Assembly (NCBI GenBank): GCA_964569695.1
Contig: CAZMUA010000006.1
Span: forward strand, 1-64,000
Length of the DNA stretch: 64,000 nucleotides
DNA from: UBA8106 sp964569695
GTDB lineage: Bacteria; Acidobacteriota; Vicinamibacteria; Vicinamibacterales; UBA823
Reading direction: 5' to 3'
Under the pieces are notes generated by a model. It had not been told where the DNA came from. It saw nothing but the letters and a program-made list of their open reading frames with translations, and did no database searches. Below are positions 1 to 8,605 of the stretch, piece after piece. How positions within the stretch are numbered: position 1 is the first letter of the stretch; each line of letters opens with the position of its first letter. The position numbers were made by a program, and so were the translations under genes.

Positions 1-55
<55 letters not shown>

Positions 56-68
56 TGTTTGCAATATT

Positions 69-98
69 ACTCCTGAAGTGGTTCGCACCGGAGTTTTT
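69..98 (+). terminator. Probable rho-independent terminator of the tRNA-Pro unit
   Basis: ACTCC at 69-73 pairs with GGAGT at 90-94, with a short inner GTG/CAC helix, and a run of T follows at 94-98. It lies 14 bp past the tRNA CCA end. The stem is short, so strength is uncertain. Confidence 0.5.
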
Positions 99-172
99 AC
101 CAAAATGTCAGGACGTTGGCCAGAGATCTAGTCATGGCTGATGTGTTTTTAATCTAATCGTTAATTGGTGGA

Positions 173-664
173 ATGGGTTCCAAGATTCGAGTCCTATCTG
201 TGGTCGCCGCTCTCATGGTGGCATGTAATTCAGAGGATGTTGGCCCATCCTCTCCACCCTTTACACCGGTTGCTGATGTTAAGCAGATAATGGAAATGGT
301 CATCGATCCAGCGGCTGAGGTGGTTTGGGAGTCTGTCGGTTTCGTTATTACCGCCGACGGCGAACAGGAAGTGCTTCCCCGTAATGATGCCGAATGGGCA
401 GTTGTCAGAAATAGCGCAATGATTTTGGCTGAATCCGGAAATCTTTTGATGATTGGTGATCGAGCTAAAGGAGAAGGTCCTTGGATGATCATGTCGCGGT
501 CTTTGATTGAGGCTGGTAAGGCGACACTTGAGGCCGTAGAGGCCAAGGACGTTGACGCAGTATTCGCGGTAGGAGAAAGACTTTATAACGCTTGTGAAAC
601 GTGCCACGTGCTTTATTGGTATGACGAAAACGGCTTGGCAATTCGAGGCATTGTCGATCAATAG
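173..664 (+). CDS. Putative lipoprotein with one c-type haem site (cytochrome c'-like)
   Basis: 163 residues. The N-terminus has a short basic stretch, a hydrophobic run and a possible lipobox ending at Cys18, although Met at -3 is not classical. A single haem attachment motif, CETCH, lies about 25 residues from the C-terminus, as in class II (cytochrome c'-type) proteins where the haem site follows a helical bundle. The upstream region is rich in predicted helix, which fits. The likely location is the periplasmic face of a membrane, with an electron-transfer or ligand-binding role. It converges with two membrane genes and ends 16 bp from the first. Family assignment beyond monohaem c-type cytochrome is inference. 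Confidence 0.65.
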   Translation: MGSKIRVLSVVAALMVACNSEDVGPSSPPFTPVADVKQIMEMVIDPAAEVVWESVGFVITADGEQEVLPRNDAEWAVVRNSAMILAESGNLLMIGDRAKGEGPWMIMSRSLIEAGKATLEAVEAKDVDAVFAVGERLYNACETCHVLYWYDENGLAIRGIVDQ

Positions 665-679
665 AGAGGCAGTCTTTGA

Positions 680-1156
680 TTAATAGAAGGCAATCCAACG
701 CCCAGAGAAACCCACCCCAAACCAAAGCATCAGCGAGCAAATAGCGATCGTCTTACCTTTGAATGGCTCCAATTGAATATCTTCCAGCCGAAGTGCAGTC
801 CGTCGCACAGTGAATGTAAAAAGGATGGCAACGGCAAGGAATCCCATTTTCCACCAAAAAGGTGGACTGAAATAGATCTTCAAGGTGTCTGACGAGGCGA
901 GTAGTAATCCGGTAACAAGCATCATCAAAAGACTTCCGATCAACCAAGGATAGGCCTGTTGTGATAGGTAGGTGATCGGGTGACGTTTAAGGCCCAGTCC
1001 CAACAATCGTAAATCAACAACGATCAAAGAACCTCCAAGCATGGCAAGCGCGAGAAGATGTACGCATTGAATGACCGGGAACAACCACATCGAATCACGA
1101 ATCGTTAACCCGATGTTTGTTGAACCAATCCATTCAAAAAGAGGTAAGAGTGTCAT
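680..1156 (-). CDS. Small integral membrane protein, DUF6644-like (second of a pair)
   Basis: 158 residues with about four predicted membrane segments. An N-terminal amphipathic stretch is followed by a hydrophobic helix carrying a His (sequence CVHLLALA), then a VDLRLLGLGL loop, and a final helix ending in SGRW. The arrangement closely matches the neighbouring protein at 1174-1671, so the two are tandem paralogues. I recognise the pattern as the uncharacterised DUF6644 type from memory; a profile search would settle it. The conserved His in a membrane helix next to a haem lipoprotein makes a haem or quinone role plausible, but this is not shown. Confidence 0.65.
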   Translation of the reverse strand: MTLLPLFEWIGSTNIGLTIRDSMWLFPVIQCVHLLALAMLGGSLIVVDLRLLGLGLKRHPITYLSQQAYPWLIGSLLMMLVTGLLLASSDTLKIYFSPPFWWKMGFLAVAILFTFTVRRTALRLEDIQLEPFKGKTIAICSLMLWFGVGFSGRWIAFY

Positions 1157-1173
1157 GTCTAAAGGCTATTCTC

Positions 1174-1671
1174 TTAATTGAACCAGTTGTATGCTTGCAT
1201 GCGACCGGATACAAGCACGACGGTCCACAGCGTCAACGAGACACAGCCAGCTAGGCGGGCCCGAAACGGAACAATCTGGAGAGAATCCCAGGTTATTGCC
1301 TTCTTATAGATCGCTGCATGAAAGAAGAAGGCGTTAAGGCCGGCAAGAAGTAGCGCGAACATCTTAATCTGAAAGAAAGGATTTTGGGCTGCTTTTAGTG
1401 GGGTGGCATAAAAGAGCAACAGTCCACTAGTAACCATTAGGGTAAAACCAAACAAAGCCCAAGGAATTAACTTGCCAGTGACTTCTGAAATTAACACGTT
1501 ACTGAAGCGGAGCCCGATCAGGCGCAGATCGACAATTGCAATTAAACCGACCGACACGCACAGGGCTAACACGTGGGTAGTTAGTATGAGGGGATAGAGT
1601 ATTAGCGACTCGCGAATCGCCATGCTCCAGTATGTATTTTGAAGCCACTCGAAGAGTTCAAGTGGTGACAT
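1174..1671 (-). CDS. Small integral membrane protein, DUF6644-like (first of a pair)
   Basis: 165 residues, four predicted membrane helices, same layout as the protein encoded 17 bp downstream: start MSPLELFEWLQNT, a His-bearing helix (LTTHVLALC), a VDLRLIGLRF loop and a C-terminal VSGRMQAY. The two genes are co-oriented with a 17-bp gap and are probably co-transcribed and cofunctional, perhaps as a heterodimer. The nearest neighbour on the other strand is a monohaem lipoprotein, so a membrane redox module is possible. The function is unknown. Confidence 0.65.
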   Translation of the reverse strand: MSPLELFEWLQNTYWSMAIRESLILYPLILTTHVLALCVSVGLIAIVDLRLIGLRFSNVLISEVTGKLIPWALFGFTLMVTSGLLLFYATPLKAAQNPFFQIKMFALLLAGLNAFFFHAAIYKKAITWDSLQIVPFRARLAGCVSLTLWTVVLVSGRMQAYNWFN

Positions 1672-1798
1672 ATTAGCTCGCTAATGTTAATTCTTACAAT
1701 TATAGAATGGAGTCCACCCACTCTAGAGTCAATGCAAACATTTCTAAGTGTACAGATTTTAGTTTCGTTCCAGTCTAAAAAAAAGCCTGTGTATTGTA

Positions 1799-1831
1799 TG
1801 AGTGCCTAATCAGGATGCACTCAGGTATAAT
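1799..1831 (+). promoter_or_regulatory. Perfect 7-bp inverted repeat abutting a TATAAT box upstream of acyP
   Basis: TGAGTGC at 1799-1805 and GCACTCA at 1817-1823 are perfect inverted repeats with an 11-nt centre. Two bases later comes TATAAT (1826-1831). No good -35 hexamer is present at the normal spacing, and the palindrome occupies that place, so an activator or repressor site is plausible. The acyP start codon is 30 bp downstream of the box. Confidence 0.4.
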
Positions 1832-1860
1832 CTGCGTCTTCAGGTATTAGCGGAGGGTAC

Positions 1861-2154
1861 ATGCTTACAGCTCGACGTTATCATATTTGTGGCCAGGTTC
1901 AGGATGTAGGATTTCGCATTTTTGCCCAAGAAGCTGCTTTGCGCGAAGGTTTGCAGGGTTTTGTTGCGAATTGTTCTGATGGCAGTGTGGAAGCTGAAGT
2001 TGAAGGAGAGGATACATCGATTGAGAGATTTGAACGAGCCATTCGAGTAGGACCACCAGGAGCCAATGTGGAGTCGGTTAATGTGGACGAAAGGCCTCCG
2101 ACTGGAAGGGCCGATGGCTTTTCAATTACACCAGGTAATATATGGAAAATTTAA
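1861..2154 (+). CDS. acyP: Acylphosphatase
   Basis: 97 residues, the normal size for this family. It hydrolyses acyl phosphates in the cytoplasm. The active-site signature is intact: the GQVQDVGFR loop supplies the phosphate-binding Arg19, and Asn37 lies in GFVANCSDG. The start is supported by a GGAGGG ribosome-binding site 4-9 bp upstream. The last 13 bp overlap the start of apt, so the two are translationally linked. Pairing with apt has no obvious metabolic logic and may only reflect a short operon. Confidence 0.9.
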   Translation: MLTARRYHICGQVQDVGFRIFAQEAALREGLQGFVANCSDGSVEAEVEGEDTSIERFERAIRVGPPGANVESVNVDERPPTGRADGFSITPGNIWKI

Positions 2155-2657
2155 AATCATATATTCGAAACATTCCAGATTTTCCAAAGCCGGGAATTCT
2201 GTTTTATGACATTACAACCCTTTTACGGGACCCTATCGGCTTTCGAGAATCTATTGATAGTCTCGCAACACCGTTTGCAAATGATTCTATCGACCTCGTT
2301 GTAGGGATTGAAAGCAGAGGCTTTATTTTTGGGGCAGCGGTAGCAGATCGTTTGGGGGCTGGATTTGTTCCCATTCGAAAGCCGAACAAGCTTCCCTCTA
2401 CGACTATCCAAACGAGTTACGAACTTGAATATGGTGAGGGTAGTTTAGAAATTCATGACGATGCGATAGACAAAGGGCAAAAGGTTCTCATCGTTGATGA
2501 TTTATTGGCGACTGGAGGGACGGCACAGGCCGCCGTGCAACTTATAAAGAAGTTGGGCGGTGTTGTGCAAGGTGTGGTCTTCCTGATTGAGTTGGAAGGA
2601 TTAAAGGGACGGTCAAGATTAATTGATGAGAAGATTGTGTCAATTTTAAAGTATTAG
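2142..2657 (+). CDS. apt: Adenine phosphoribosyltransferase
   Basis: 171 residues, the standard length. It converts adenine and PRPP to AMP in purine salvage. The PRPP-binding loop is clear at about residues 114-130 (VLIVDDLLATGGTAQA), and the N-terminal SYIRNIPDFPKPGI segment with the following ITTLLRDP is typical of Apt. The start overlaps acyP by 13 bp. The stop is 56 bp before tRNA-Arg. Confidence 0.95.
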   Translation: MENLKSYIRNIPDFPKPGILFYDITTLLRDPIGFRESIDSLATPFANDSIDLVVGIESRGFIFGAAVADRLGAGFVPIRKPNKLPSTTIQTSYELEYGEGSLEIHDDAIDKGQKVLIVDDLLATGGTAQAAVQLIKKLGGVVQGVVFLIELEGLKGRSRLIDEKIVSILKY

Positions 2658-2712
2658 TGAAAAAGGCAAGCTGTTGACTACCCGTCGTTCTAGAAAACAC
2701 TGCAGATAGTAT

Positions 2713-2789
2713 GCGCGTGTAGCTCAGCTGGATAGAGCAGCCGCCTCCTAAGCGGCAGGCCCCCGGTTCGAATCCGGGCACGCGCACCA
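2713..2789 (+). tRNA. tRNA-Arg(CCT)
   Basis: Complete 77-nt cloverleaf. The acceptor stem GCGCGTG (2713-2719) pairs with CACGCGC (2779-2785), followed by discriminator A and encoded CCA (2787-2789). The anticodon stem GCCGC/GCGGC encloses loop CTCCTAA with anticodon CCT (reads AGG). The T-arm CCCGG-TTCGAAT-CCGGG is perfect. Confidence 0.97.
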
Positions 2790-2837
2790 GTTCTCAGATA
2801 ATTCAGTGCAGGCGTAAATGGATTATCAGATGTTCAG

Positions 2838-2843
2838 TATAAT
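2838..2843 (+). promoter_or_regulatory. Possible -10 box for the TPR gene
   Basis: A perfect TATAAT 46 bp upstream of the TPR gene start; no convincing -35 element at 16-18 bp spacing, so support is limited to the hexamer and its position. Confidence 0.3.
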
Positions 2844-2888
2844 GTTTCTGGTAGTAGCATTCGTACAGGGAAATATAGAAGGAACATT

Positions 2889-3656
2889 ATGAAGCGGTCA
2901 GACAGACGTCACTTGAAAGAAAACGCACTGGCAACGGCTCTTGTGGGTTTAGAGAGCCGAGTTAGAGGGCATGGTCGAACACTTATTTTCTTCGGACTAG
3001 CGTTTATAGTCGGGTCCGTCGTTCTTGTGAAGTATTTTGATCTACAGAACGAGAAAGAGTTCGCTGGCACACAAATGTTAGCGGAGGCGATGATTACCGC
3101 GACAGCACCCATTGTGTTACCGCCAGACACCTCAAGCGCTGATGGTTCAGGCGCCTTGCCACCTCCGGCATCCTTCCAACCTGGGAGTTATACCTCCGGA
3201 GAGAGAAGGGCTGAGGTGGCACTTCAACAATTTATTGAAACGGCAGAATCTCATCCAGTCAGTAGGGCTGGATTAGTGGCGCGGTATTATGCCGCGACCA
3301 CGGCCTCGAGCCTAGGTCAACGAGAGGAAGCCATCCAACATTATCAAATGGTGATCGACTCTGAAGGCAATGGTATTTATGGCGAGATGGCCCAACTGGG
3401 CATGGCTGCGGCTCAAATGTATTCAGGAAATTATGCCGAGGCGACTGAAATCTTTGAAGCGAGTTCAGAACAGCTTGAATGGGATATTCCAGTTGATGGG
3501 GTGTTGTTTGAGTTAGGAAAAACTTATCTACTCTCCGGTCAATCTGATCAGGCTCAGGCAACCTTCACGCGCATCATTACCGAATTTCCAGAGTCGCTGT
3601 TTCAAACCGATGCTCAGGCCGAGCTCGATAAATTTGATTCATCTGAGAACGAATAG
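2889..3656 (+). CDS. Membrane-anchored tetratricopeptide repeat protein (YfgM-like)
   Basis: 255 residues. A basic N-terminus is followed by one membrane segment at about residues 33-52, an acidic/Pro-rich linker, and then helical repeats from about residue 100 that match TPR spacing (motifs such as AQLGMAAAQMYSGNYAEA and LGKTYLLSGQSDQAQATF). The layout of an N-terminal anchor with a periplasmic TPR domain resembles YfgM and similar proteins that assist the translocon or outer-membrane assembly; exact function is inference. A GAAGGAA ribosome-binding site lies 5 bp before the ATG. It converges with the agmatinase gene, leaving only 11 bp. Confidence 0.75.
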   Translation: MKRSDRRHLKENALATALVGLESRVRGHGRTLIFFGLAFIVGSVVLVKYFDLQNEKEFAGTQMLAEAMITATAPIVLPPDTSSADGSGALPPPASFQPGSYTSGERRAEVALQQFIETAESHPVSRAGLVARYYAATTASSLGQREEAIQHYQMVIDSEGNGIYGEMAQLGMAAAQMYSGNYAEATEIFEASSEQLEWDIPVDGVLFELGKTYLLSGQSDQAQATFTRIITEFPESLFQTDAQAELDKFDSSENE

Positions 3657-3667
3657 ACGTGGATTAC

Positions 3668-4561
3668 CTAATCCAGGTGAGCAAATTTGTAGGTTAAAAG
3701 TTTATAAACGAGTTTTGCGCACAAAAAATTTGGATGAATTACTCCAGGAATTGGGCATAACTCAACGACGTCACAAGCGATCACTTCTCGCTGACTAAAC
3801 ACCCCACGTAAGAGTCCAAGAAGTTCCATCCACGAGAGACCTCCTGGTTCAGGTGTGCCAACGGCTGGCATGACCCCGGGTTCCAGACCATCGCAATCAA
3901 TGGTGATATAAACATGTGGTCCTAATGATTTCACAACCTCGTTCATCCAGTCCGTTCGCTGGCGCATATTTGCATCAAGAAACATAGTCGTATTAAGCGA
4001 CGGAATGATCTCGGCTTCTTCTTGCGACATACTCCGAATTCCTACCTGAGTGCATTGGGCATATTCGAGCGAGCGGCGCATTGCGCAGGCATGGCTCAAT
4101 CGCGATCCCATGTAGGATTCTCTTAAGTCAGCATGGGCATCAATTTGGAGAACGGATAAATCTGGATAGTGGGCAGTCGTAGCCGCTACAAGCGCTGGTG
4201 TAATCGAGTGTTCACCGCCAAGACTGACGAGAAACTTTTCCTTTTCTAATATTGTTGATGAAACGCCAGTGATTTCGTCGAGTGCGGCTTGCATGTCACC
4301 ATGAAGGAGCTCCATGCCTGGTAGAGTACAGAGTCCAACAGAAGAAACATCGACCTCAAGTTCTTCATCCCAGATTTCTAGTTGGGTTGATGCCTGAAGA
4401 ATTTCACGCGGGCCATCTTTAGTTCCCTGAACGTAGGAAGTCGTGCGTTCTAAGGGAATGGGAAGAATGACCGCCCGGGCTGTTTCAAACTCTGACGAGT
4501 CAGCTTCATCGCCGCCGAAAACCAAAGGTGCTTGATGGTCGTACTGGAAAGGGAGTGTCAT
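3668..4561 (-). CDS. speB: Agmatinase (ureohydrolase family)
   Basis: 297 residues, normal for the arginase/agmatinase family. It is expected to hydrolyse agmatine, or a related guanidino substrate, to putrescine and urea with two Mn ions. All six metal ligands are recognisable: His118 (GGEHS), Asp141, His143 and Asp145 (DAHAD), Asp222 and Asp224 (IDCDGLEP). The downstream TPEPGG motif is also present. The start codon overlaps the stop of the deoxyhypusine-synthase-like gene by 4 bp (ATGA), so the pair is translationally coupled and probably acts in one polyamine route. Agmatinase is favoured over arginase or guanidinobutyrase by that context, not by a decisive residue. Confidence 0.88.
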   Translation of the reverse strand: MTLPFQYDHQAPLVFGGDEADSSEFETARAVILPIPLERTTSYVQGTKDGPREILQASTQLEIWDEELEVDVSSVGLCTLPGMELLHGDMQAALDEITGVSSTILEKEKFLVSLGGEHSITPALVAATTAHYPDLSVLQIDAHADLRESYMGSRLSHACAMRRSLEYAQCTQVGIRSMSQEEAEIIPSLNTTMFLDANMRQRTDWMNEVVKSLGPHVYITIDCDGLEPGVMPAVGTPEPGGLSWMELLGLLRGVFSQREVIACDVVELCPIPGVIHPNFLCAKLVYKLLTYKFAHLD

Positions 4562-5631
4562 TTCGGATCGCTGTATTGGCCATCTGCAACGGGTGCACCA
4601 TCGATAGTGATCGTCTCTCCCGAAATGTCAAAGGTCGGGAAGGTTCTGGCATCCAAAACATGCGGTGTTGAGGTTGCTAGGGCGGAGACTATCAATGGTA
4701 AGGCTACGGTGGCATCGGTATTAACAGTTACATGAGCAGCATCAGCTGCCAGTTTCCCCCAACTTTGTGCTTCATTAAGAGTTGATCCTGATGCGCCACC
4801 AAAATGTGGTACATCAGTGACGATTTGCACGGCGTACGCATGACCTTCAAGGCCAGCACTGTAAAATTCCGCTTGAACGGAGGCCTGGTTAATAAAGTTT
4901 TTTGGCGTCCCTCCTCCGAGTACGATCGAGGCGGTTCGTCGCTGATGGATTACGAGATTTGACGATTCAATAATATCGCCGATTACATCGAGTTGCCCGG
5001 TGGTTCTGTCTCTATGTCTGGCTTGCGATATTCCCATTCCGATAGACGAGTCCGCTATGGCCGGGCAGAAAATTGGAACATTTGCCTGATAGGCTGCGGT
5101 GAGGATTCCGTCCTCACCAGTTTGGTTCCAGAGATGTTCTCCGAGCAGGTAGAGAAATTCCCGGCTGGTATAGGGTCTCGGGTGCAGTGTGCGAGTAAAG
5201 TCTGCAATCCATTCGTCATTTTCGATAAATTCATCTTCGTCGACTAGAGTGTCGTACACACGATCAATATGAGCAGTCTGAAGCGCAACATCGTCACCTT
5301 GAGGAGAGCCAATAAAATGGTGCCGGCCTCTACACTCGTGAAGGTCATGATAAAGATTGGCGCCGGTCGAGACCACGCAATCCACATATCTATTTCGAAT
5401 AAGATGCGCCAGGATTAAACGTAGACCTCCTGCACTAAGCGCACCAGCGATGCCCAGAAAAATTAGACATTTATCCGAAAGCATTTTCTGCCACACCTGA
5501 TGAGCAGTTCCGAGATTGCGCCCTTGAAACGAGATGCGTTCCATTCGTTTCAGGACTTCCTCGGTCGTGAGATTCGTATCAACGGTGAAGGGTGTGACTG
5601 GCGTATGAAGGAAGCGAGTCTTGTCGCGCAT
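4558..5631 (-). CDS. Deoxyhypusine synthase-like enzyme, probable homospermidine/spermidine-forming synthase
   Basis: 357 residues, close to eukaryotic deoxyhypusine synthase. NAD-binding segments are visible (IFLGIAGALSAGG about residues 57-69; VVSTGANLYHD about 86-96). The lysine that forms the covalent imine intermediate in the eukaryotic enzyme aligns with Lys293 in the SWGK motif. At the position of the conserved HH pair after GGG, this protein has Asn (GGGTPKNF). Bacteria have no eIF5A, and bacterial homologues are thought to transfer an aminobutyl group to a free polyamine. The downstream agmatinase would supply putrescine. Product identity (homospermidine or another polyamine) is inference. 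Confidence 0.82.
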   Translation of the reverse strand: MRDKTRFLHTPVTPFTVDTNLTTEEVLKRMERISFQGRNLGTAHQVWQKMLSDKCLIFLGIAGALSAGGLRLILAHLIRNRYVDCVVSTGANLYHDLHECRGRHHFIGSPQGDDVALQTAHIDRVYDTLVDEDEFIENDEWIADFTRTLHPRPYTSREFLYLLGEHLWNQTGEDGILTAAYQANVPIFCPAIADSSIGMGISQARHRDRTTGQLDVIGDIIESSNLVIHQRRTASIVLGGGTPKNFINQASVQAEFYSAGLEGHAYAVQIVTDVPHFGGASGSTLNEAQSWGKLAADAAHVTVNTDATVALPLIVSALATSTPHVLDARTFPTFDISGETITIDGAPVADGQYSDPK

Positions 5632-5689
5632 TTCGATTTAGTTTAGCAGGCTATCACGTCAATGGTCGCGTAAACATTTCGGGTATAAC

Positions 5690-8395
5690 TCAGGCTTTCG
5701 TGTCTTTCTTTAGTTTAGTCAAAATTGTAAGGGCATCCAGTGGAGTGACTTGATCCAAATCGATTTCGAGAAGCTTTTGTTCGAACTTATCAATTGGTTT
5801 GACGTCTCGAAACAGGCCCAGTTGCGCTTGGTGTGTATCTTGCGTGTCGCTTAAAGCCGGTCGTCCAGAGCGTTTAAGCTCATCGGTTTCAAGACTGGTG
5901 AGAACCTCTCGAGCTCGCTTAACGACCGAATCTGGTAACCCTGCTAATTTCGCAACCTGAATACCGTAACTGCGATCAGACCGGCCTTTCAGAACCTTTC
6001 TGAGAAAGGTTAGTTCGTCCTTATATTCTCTTGCTTCAACGTGATAGTTAACGACACCAGGCAGTGCATCGGCTAAATCTGTTAGTTCGTGGTAGTGAGT
6101 TGCGAACAGGGTGCTTGGGCGAATAGATGAATGCGTAGCGAGATATTCAACGACGGCCCATGCGATACTGAGTCCATCAAACGTCGATGTGCCACGACCG
6201 ACTTCATCAAGTAACACCAGACTGCGTGACGTCGCCGTGTGCAGAATATTGGCGGTTTCCTCCATTTCCACCATGAACGTAGATTGTCCTTGTGAGATGT
6301 TGTCGGAGGCGCCAACCCGTGCAAATATCCGGTCCACGATTGAAAGTTTTGCCTGCCGGGCAGGCACAAAAGAGCCTGCTTGTGCGAGTATTGGCAGGAG
6401 TGCGGTCTGCCGTAAGAAGGTTGATTTTCCACCCATATTTGGTCCGGTCAAGATGATGAGCTGGTGGGTCGTGTCGTTTAGCAATACGTCATTTGGCACA
6501 AATTTGTTTGAGCGAAGCCGTTCGACCATTGGATGGCGAACCTCCAAGGCCTCAAAATCACCCGCTTCTTGAATTTGAGGTTTCGTGTAGTCGAGCACCG
6601 TTGCTGTTTCTGCAAAGGCGGCGAGGGTATCTAATTTTGCGAGTGCATTAGCGGTATCCTGTATTCGTGGTGCTTCAGAAGCGACAGATTTCATCAAGTT
6701 TTCATACAGTTCCGCTTCTCGAGCCGTGATCTGTTCGTCAGCACCAAGAACCTTGCTCTCGTATTCCTTTAAAGCTGGCGTGATATAGCGTTCGCCACTC
6801 GCAATCGTTTGTTTGCGGTGATAGTCGGCTGGTACCGCGTTAAGGTTGGCCTTGGACACCTCGATGTAATAACCAAATACTCGGTTGTATTTAATCTTGA
6901 GCGTAGAAATTCCAGTGCGGGAGCGTTCCGCTTGCTCCATGGTCGCAATGTTTTGACGACCGCTTTGACTTATTATCCGAAGTTCATCGAGCTCCTTGTC
7001 GACTCCATGACGGATTACATTTCCATCGTGGACCTGGGCGGGAGGGTCATCAGCGATTGTTGATTCGATGACCGTGCGAATATCGGAGAGATCGTCAAGC
7101 TCTGCGAGAAGACTTTGTATTAAAGGCGCCTTCAACTGAACCACTTGTTTTCGAATTCTCGGAATGGTTGCGGCCGAGTCTTGAAGCGCAAGGAGTTCAC
7201 GAGGCCCTGCAGTTCCAAGAGCTACACGCCCAACTAGTCGTTCCAAGTCAGCGATGCTTCGTAAATGTTCACGCAGTTTCAACCTTACGATAGTTTGGAA
7301 TGCGAAATCCTCAACAGCATCTAGACGTTCTTGGATGCGTTCGAGTGTAATTAACGGTTTCAATAGCCAACGACGTAATTGGCGACCACCCATTGGAGTT
7401 ATGCTGGAATCGACCGTGTCTAAGAGTGAGCCGTCCTGTTGATCCTGTAACGAGGTGACGATTTCAAGATGTTTCAGGGTAGTCGAATCAACGATGAGGT
7501 GATCGGTGGTTGGACGAAAGTGAATTCTGCGAACATGAGTGAGATCACGTTTTTGAGTATCACGAAGATATCGAACCAGGGCGCCCGCCGCCGAAATCGC
7601 AGCATGGCGGCCTTTGAAGCCAAAGCCGTTGAGACTCGTGACGTGTAGTTGGTCTAAGAGCGTTTGTTGTGCTCGTTCGATTTCAAAGGTCCAGGATTGC
7701 ACCGTCGTGATTGGAGTAGCGAGAGTAACGCCTCGGAGCAATTGCGCTAAATCAAGATTGTCCGGTACTAGAATTTCACGAGGTTGTAGTACGGCGATTT
7801 CTTCTGCGATGGTGCTGGACCCAGCATTCCCGTCGTATTCCGTGGAGCTAAATTCGCCGGTCGATAAATCTAATAGCGCGACGCCAAAACAGATTGGATC
7901 ATGCTCCGCAGTAGCAGATTGACTGCTTGCAACTTTGGAGCGGGTTGACCGGCTCGTTTGGGAGACAAATAGCGCCATTAAGAACGCTGGTGTTCGAGCA
8001 TCCAGGTACTCGGTCGAGGTTAATGTTCCAGATGAAACAACTCGTACGACCTCTCGTCGCACAAGTCCTTTCGCGTGTTTTGCATCCTCGACCTGATCGC
8101 ATATTGCTACTCGGAATCCTTTTTTGACGAGACGCGTGACATAGGTATCTACTGCATGATGAGGAATCCCACACATAGGGATTGAGGCCCCTTCGTTGTC
8201 TTTTGCTCTAGAGGTTAGTGTTAAATCGAGGGCTCGCGCGGCTGTCAAAGCGTCTTCGTAAAACATTTCGTAAAAATCACCCATCCGAAAAAAGAGGATG
8301 GAGTCTGGATTCTGTTGTTTGGTGTCTAGGTATTGGCGCATGGCAGGTGTTGCGCCGCCTATCTGGCTATTTACGTTTTTAGCCTTTGGACTCAC
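5690..8395 (-). CDS. mutS: DNA mismatch repair protein MutS
   Basis: About 901 residues from a GTG start at 8395. It recognises mismatches and couples ATP binding to recruitment of downstream repair. The N-terminal mismatch-binding domain begins MRQYLDTK...LFFRMGDFYEMF; the ATPase has Walker A GPNMGGKS near residue 648, Walker B with DEVGRGTSTFDG, and the ATHYHEL motif. An open frame continues to 8710, but that extra stretch looks unlike any MutS and would overlap tsaB on the other strand. The conserved T-P-x-M motif that normally precedes MRQYL is kept by the GTG start but lost with the ATG at 8341. No strong ribosome-binding site decides between them. Confidence 0.95.
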   Translation of the reverse strand: MSPKAKNVNSQIGGATPAMRQYLDTKQQNPDSILFFRMGDFYEMFYEDALTAARALDLTLTSRAKDNEGASIPMCGIPHHAVDTYVTRLVKKGFRVAICDQVEDAKHAKGLVRREVVRVVSSGTLTSTEYLDARTPAFLMALFVSQTSRSTRSKVASSQSATAEHDPICFGVALLDLSTGEFSSTEYDGNAGSSTIAEEIAVLQPREILVPDNLDLAQLLRGVTLATPITTVQSWTFEIERAQQTLLDQLHVTSLNGFGFKGRHAAISAAGALVRYLRDTQKRDLTHVRRIHFRPTTDHLIVDSTTLKHLEIVTSLQDQQDGSLLDTVDSSITPMGGRQLRRWLLKPLITLERIQERLDAVEDFAFQTIVRLKLREHLRSIADLERLVGRVALGTAGPRELLALQDSAATIPRIRKQVVQLKAPLIQSLLAELDDLSDIRTVIESTIADDPPAQVHDGNVIRHGVDKELDELRIISQSGRQNIATMEQAERSRTGISTLKIKYNRVFGYYIEVSKANLNAVPADYHRKQTIASGERYITPALKEYESKVLGADEQITAREAELYENLMKSVASEAPRIQDTANALAKLDTLAAFAETATVLDYTKPQIQEAGDFEALEVRHPMVERLRSNKFVPNDVLLNDTTHQLIILTGPNMGGKSTFLRQTALLPILAQAGSFVPARQAKLSIVDRIFARVGASDNISQGQSTFMVEMEETANILHTATSRSLVLLDEVGRGTSTFDGLSIAWAVVEYLATHSSIRPSTLFATHYHELTDLADALPGVVNYHVEAREYKDELTFLRKVLKGRSDRSYGIQVAKLAGLPDSVVKRAREVLTSLETDELKRSGRPALSDTQDTHQAQLGLFRDVKPIDKFEQKLLEIDLDQVTPLDALTILTKLKKDTKA

Positions 8396-8605
8396 TGGAA
8401 ATAGCCAATCTTTTGATGGAAGAATTCTGGTAGTACCACGTAGTATATAAAACTTCGTAAAAAGCCGAGGGTGAAGAAGGGTAAAAGCGTGATTCTCGTT
8501 ACTTGATTTGAGAGTATAGGAATCGGCCTGAGTGCAGTCAAGATGTTGGCCAGTTTCCGCAGTTGTTAGAGCGAGGCGATAAGGAAGGCATAAGTTAACC
8601 TTAAT

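Noticed and set aside
3610..3798. Frame on the plus strand past the TPR gene
   Set aside because: Overlaps the ends of two well-supported genes in other frames.
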